Origin: Pseudogymnoascus destructans
Taxonomy: Eukaryota; Ascomycota; Leotiomycetes; Thelebolales; Thelebolaceae
Direction of reading: 5' to 3'
DNA length: 15,000 nt
Assembly (NCBI RefSeq): GCF_001641265.1
Contig: NW_020167529.1
Coordinates: 102,501-117,500, forward strand
The notes beneath the pieces were generated by a model. That model was given only the letters and a program-made list of their open reading frames with translations. It was not told the DNA's origin and ran no database searches. Shown piece by piece: positions 14,530-15,000 of this stretch (positions are counted from its first letter, which is position 1; every line of letters starts with the position of its first letter). The position numbers and the translations under genes are program-made.

Positions 14530-15000
14530 CAACAGGGATTACCTCAGTAACGGCGAGTGAAGCGGTAACAGCTCAAATTTGAAATCTGGCCTCACGGTCC
14601 GAGTTGTAATTTGTAGAGGATGCTTCGAGCATGGTCTGGCCTAAGTTCCTTGGAACAGGACGTCATAGAGGGTGAGAATCCCGTATGCGGCCAGGTGCCT
14701 ACGCTCATGTGAAGCTCCTTCGACGAGTCGAGTTGTTTGGGAATGCAGCTCAAAATGGGTGGTAAATTTCATCTAAAGCTAAATATTGGCCAGAGACCGA
14801 TAGCGCACAAGTAGAGTGATCGAAAGATGAAAAGCACTTTGGAAAGAGAGTTAAACAGTACGTGAAATTGTTGAAAGGGAAGCGCTTGCAACCAGACTTG
14901 CGCGCGGCCGATCATCCGGTGTTCTCACCGGTGCACTCGGCCGTGCTCAGGCCAGCATCGGTTTTGGCGGCTGGATAAAGGCCCTAGGAATGTAGCTCCT
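14464..15000 (+). rRNA. 28S rRNA, 5' part (runs off window)
   Basis: It starts TTGACCTCGGATCAGGTAGG and covers the D1 and part of the D2 region (GGGAATGCAGCTC, TTAAACAGTACGTGAAATTG, ending AATGTAGCTCCT). One usually invariant site reads GGGATTACCTCAG instead of GGGATTGCCTCAG; otherwise no damage was seen. It may belong to the functional rDNA array. Confidence 0.95.

Noticed and set aside
14145..14550. Open frames in ITS2/28S on both strands
   Set aside because: They overlap 5.8S, ITS2 and 28S, which account for the sequence.

Overview
The window looks like a repeat-rich nuclear region of an ascomycete fungus. The right end (13957-15000) carries the 3' end of 18S rRNA, ITS1, 5.8S, ITS2 and the 5' part of 28S rRNA. 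From memory, the spacers resemble Leotiomycetes, most closely the Geomyces/Pseudogymnoascus group (Thelebolales). No database check was possible, so the genus is a hypothesis. Short 48-59 nt introns with GTAAGT/GTATGT donors and CTAAC-type branch points, pogo/Fot-like elements, a hAT element and a chromodomain Ty3/gypsy element all fit a filamentous ascomycete.

Layout. (1) 1-5611: a hAT transposase gene on the minus strand, running off the left edge and carrying two complete pogo-superfamily DNA transposons. One (1335-3194) lies inside hAT intron 1, exactly in its branch-point sequence. The other (3770-5609) lies 20 bp upstream of the hAT start codon. Both have perfect terminal inverted repeats, TA duplications and an intact 551-residue transposase. 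The hAT frame is open across all three exons in view, but its first catalytic Asp reads as Ala. (2) 5612-8270: two divergent multi-exon genes, an unrecognised minus-strand gene (5879-6965) and a plus-strand histone H3-fold variant (7429-8269) with a 95-residue N-terminal extension and one frame break. (3) 8503-9376: a decayed inverted 28S rDNA fragment ending inside a group I intron. (4) 9377-13657: a wrecked chromodomain Ty3/gypsy family. An inverted pair of LTRs (9396-10300 and 11918-12628) flanks a pol remnant (integrase plus chromodomain) that is split by a clean solo LTR of another family. A gag gene follows the right LTR, and its 3' part is inverted. (5) 13664-15000: a group I intron at SSU site S1506, then the rDNA.

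The most unusual signal is a short cassette, two or three near-copies of TTATAGTAA at an exact 12-nt period. It occurs ten times between 571 and 8349, eight of them inside introns of unrelated genes (hAT, the unknown gene, the histone variant), and I found none in the retroelement/rDNA half. Other notable signals are eleven CGTACG palindromes in all three codon phases of the second pogo transposase gene, and the fact that both joins between the retroelement wreck and rDNA fall inside group I introns. Premature stops in the gypsy remnants are all one transition from a sense codon, as expected from RIP or cytosine deamination, whereas the DNA transposons are intact and probably younger.
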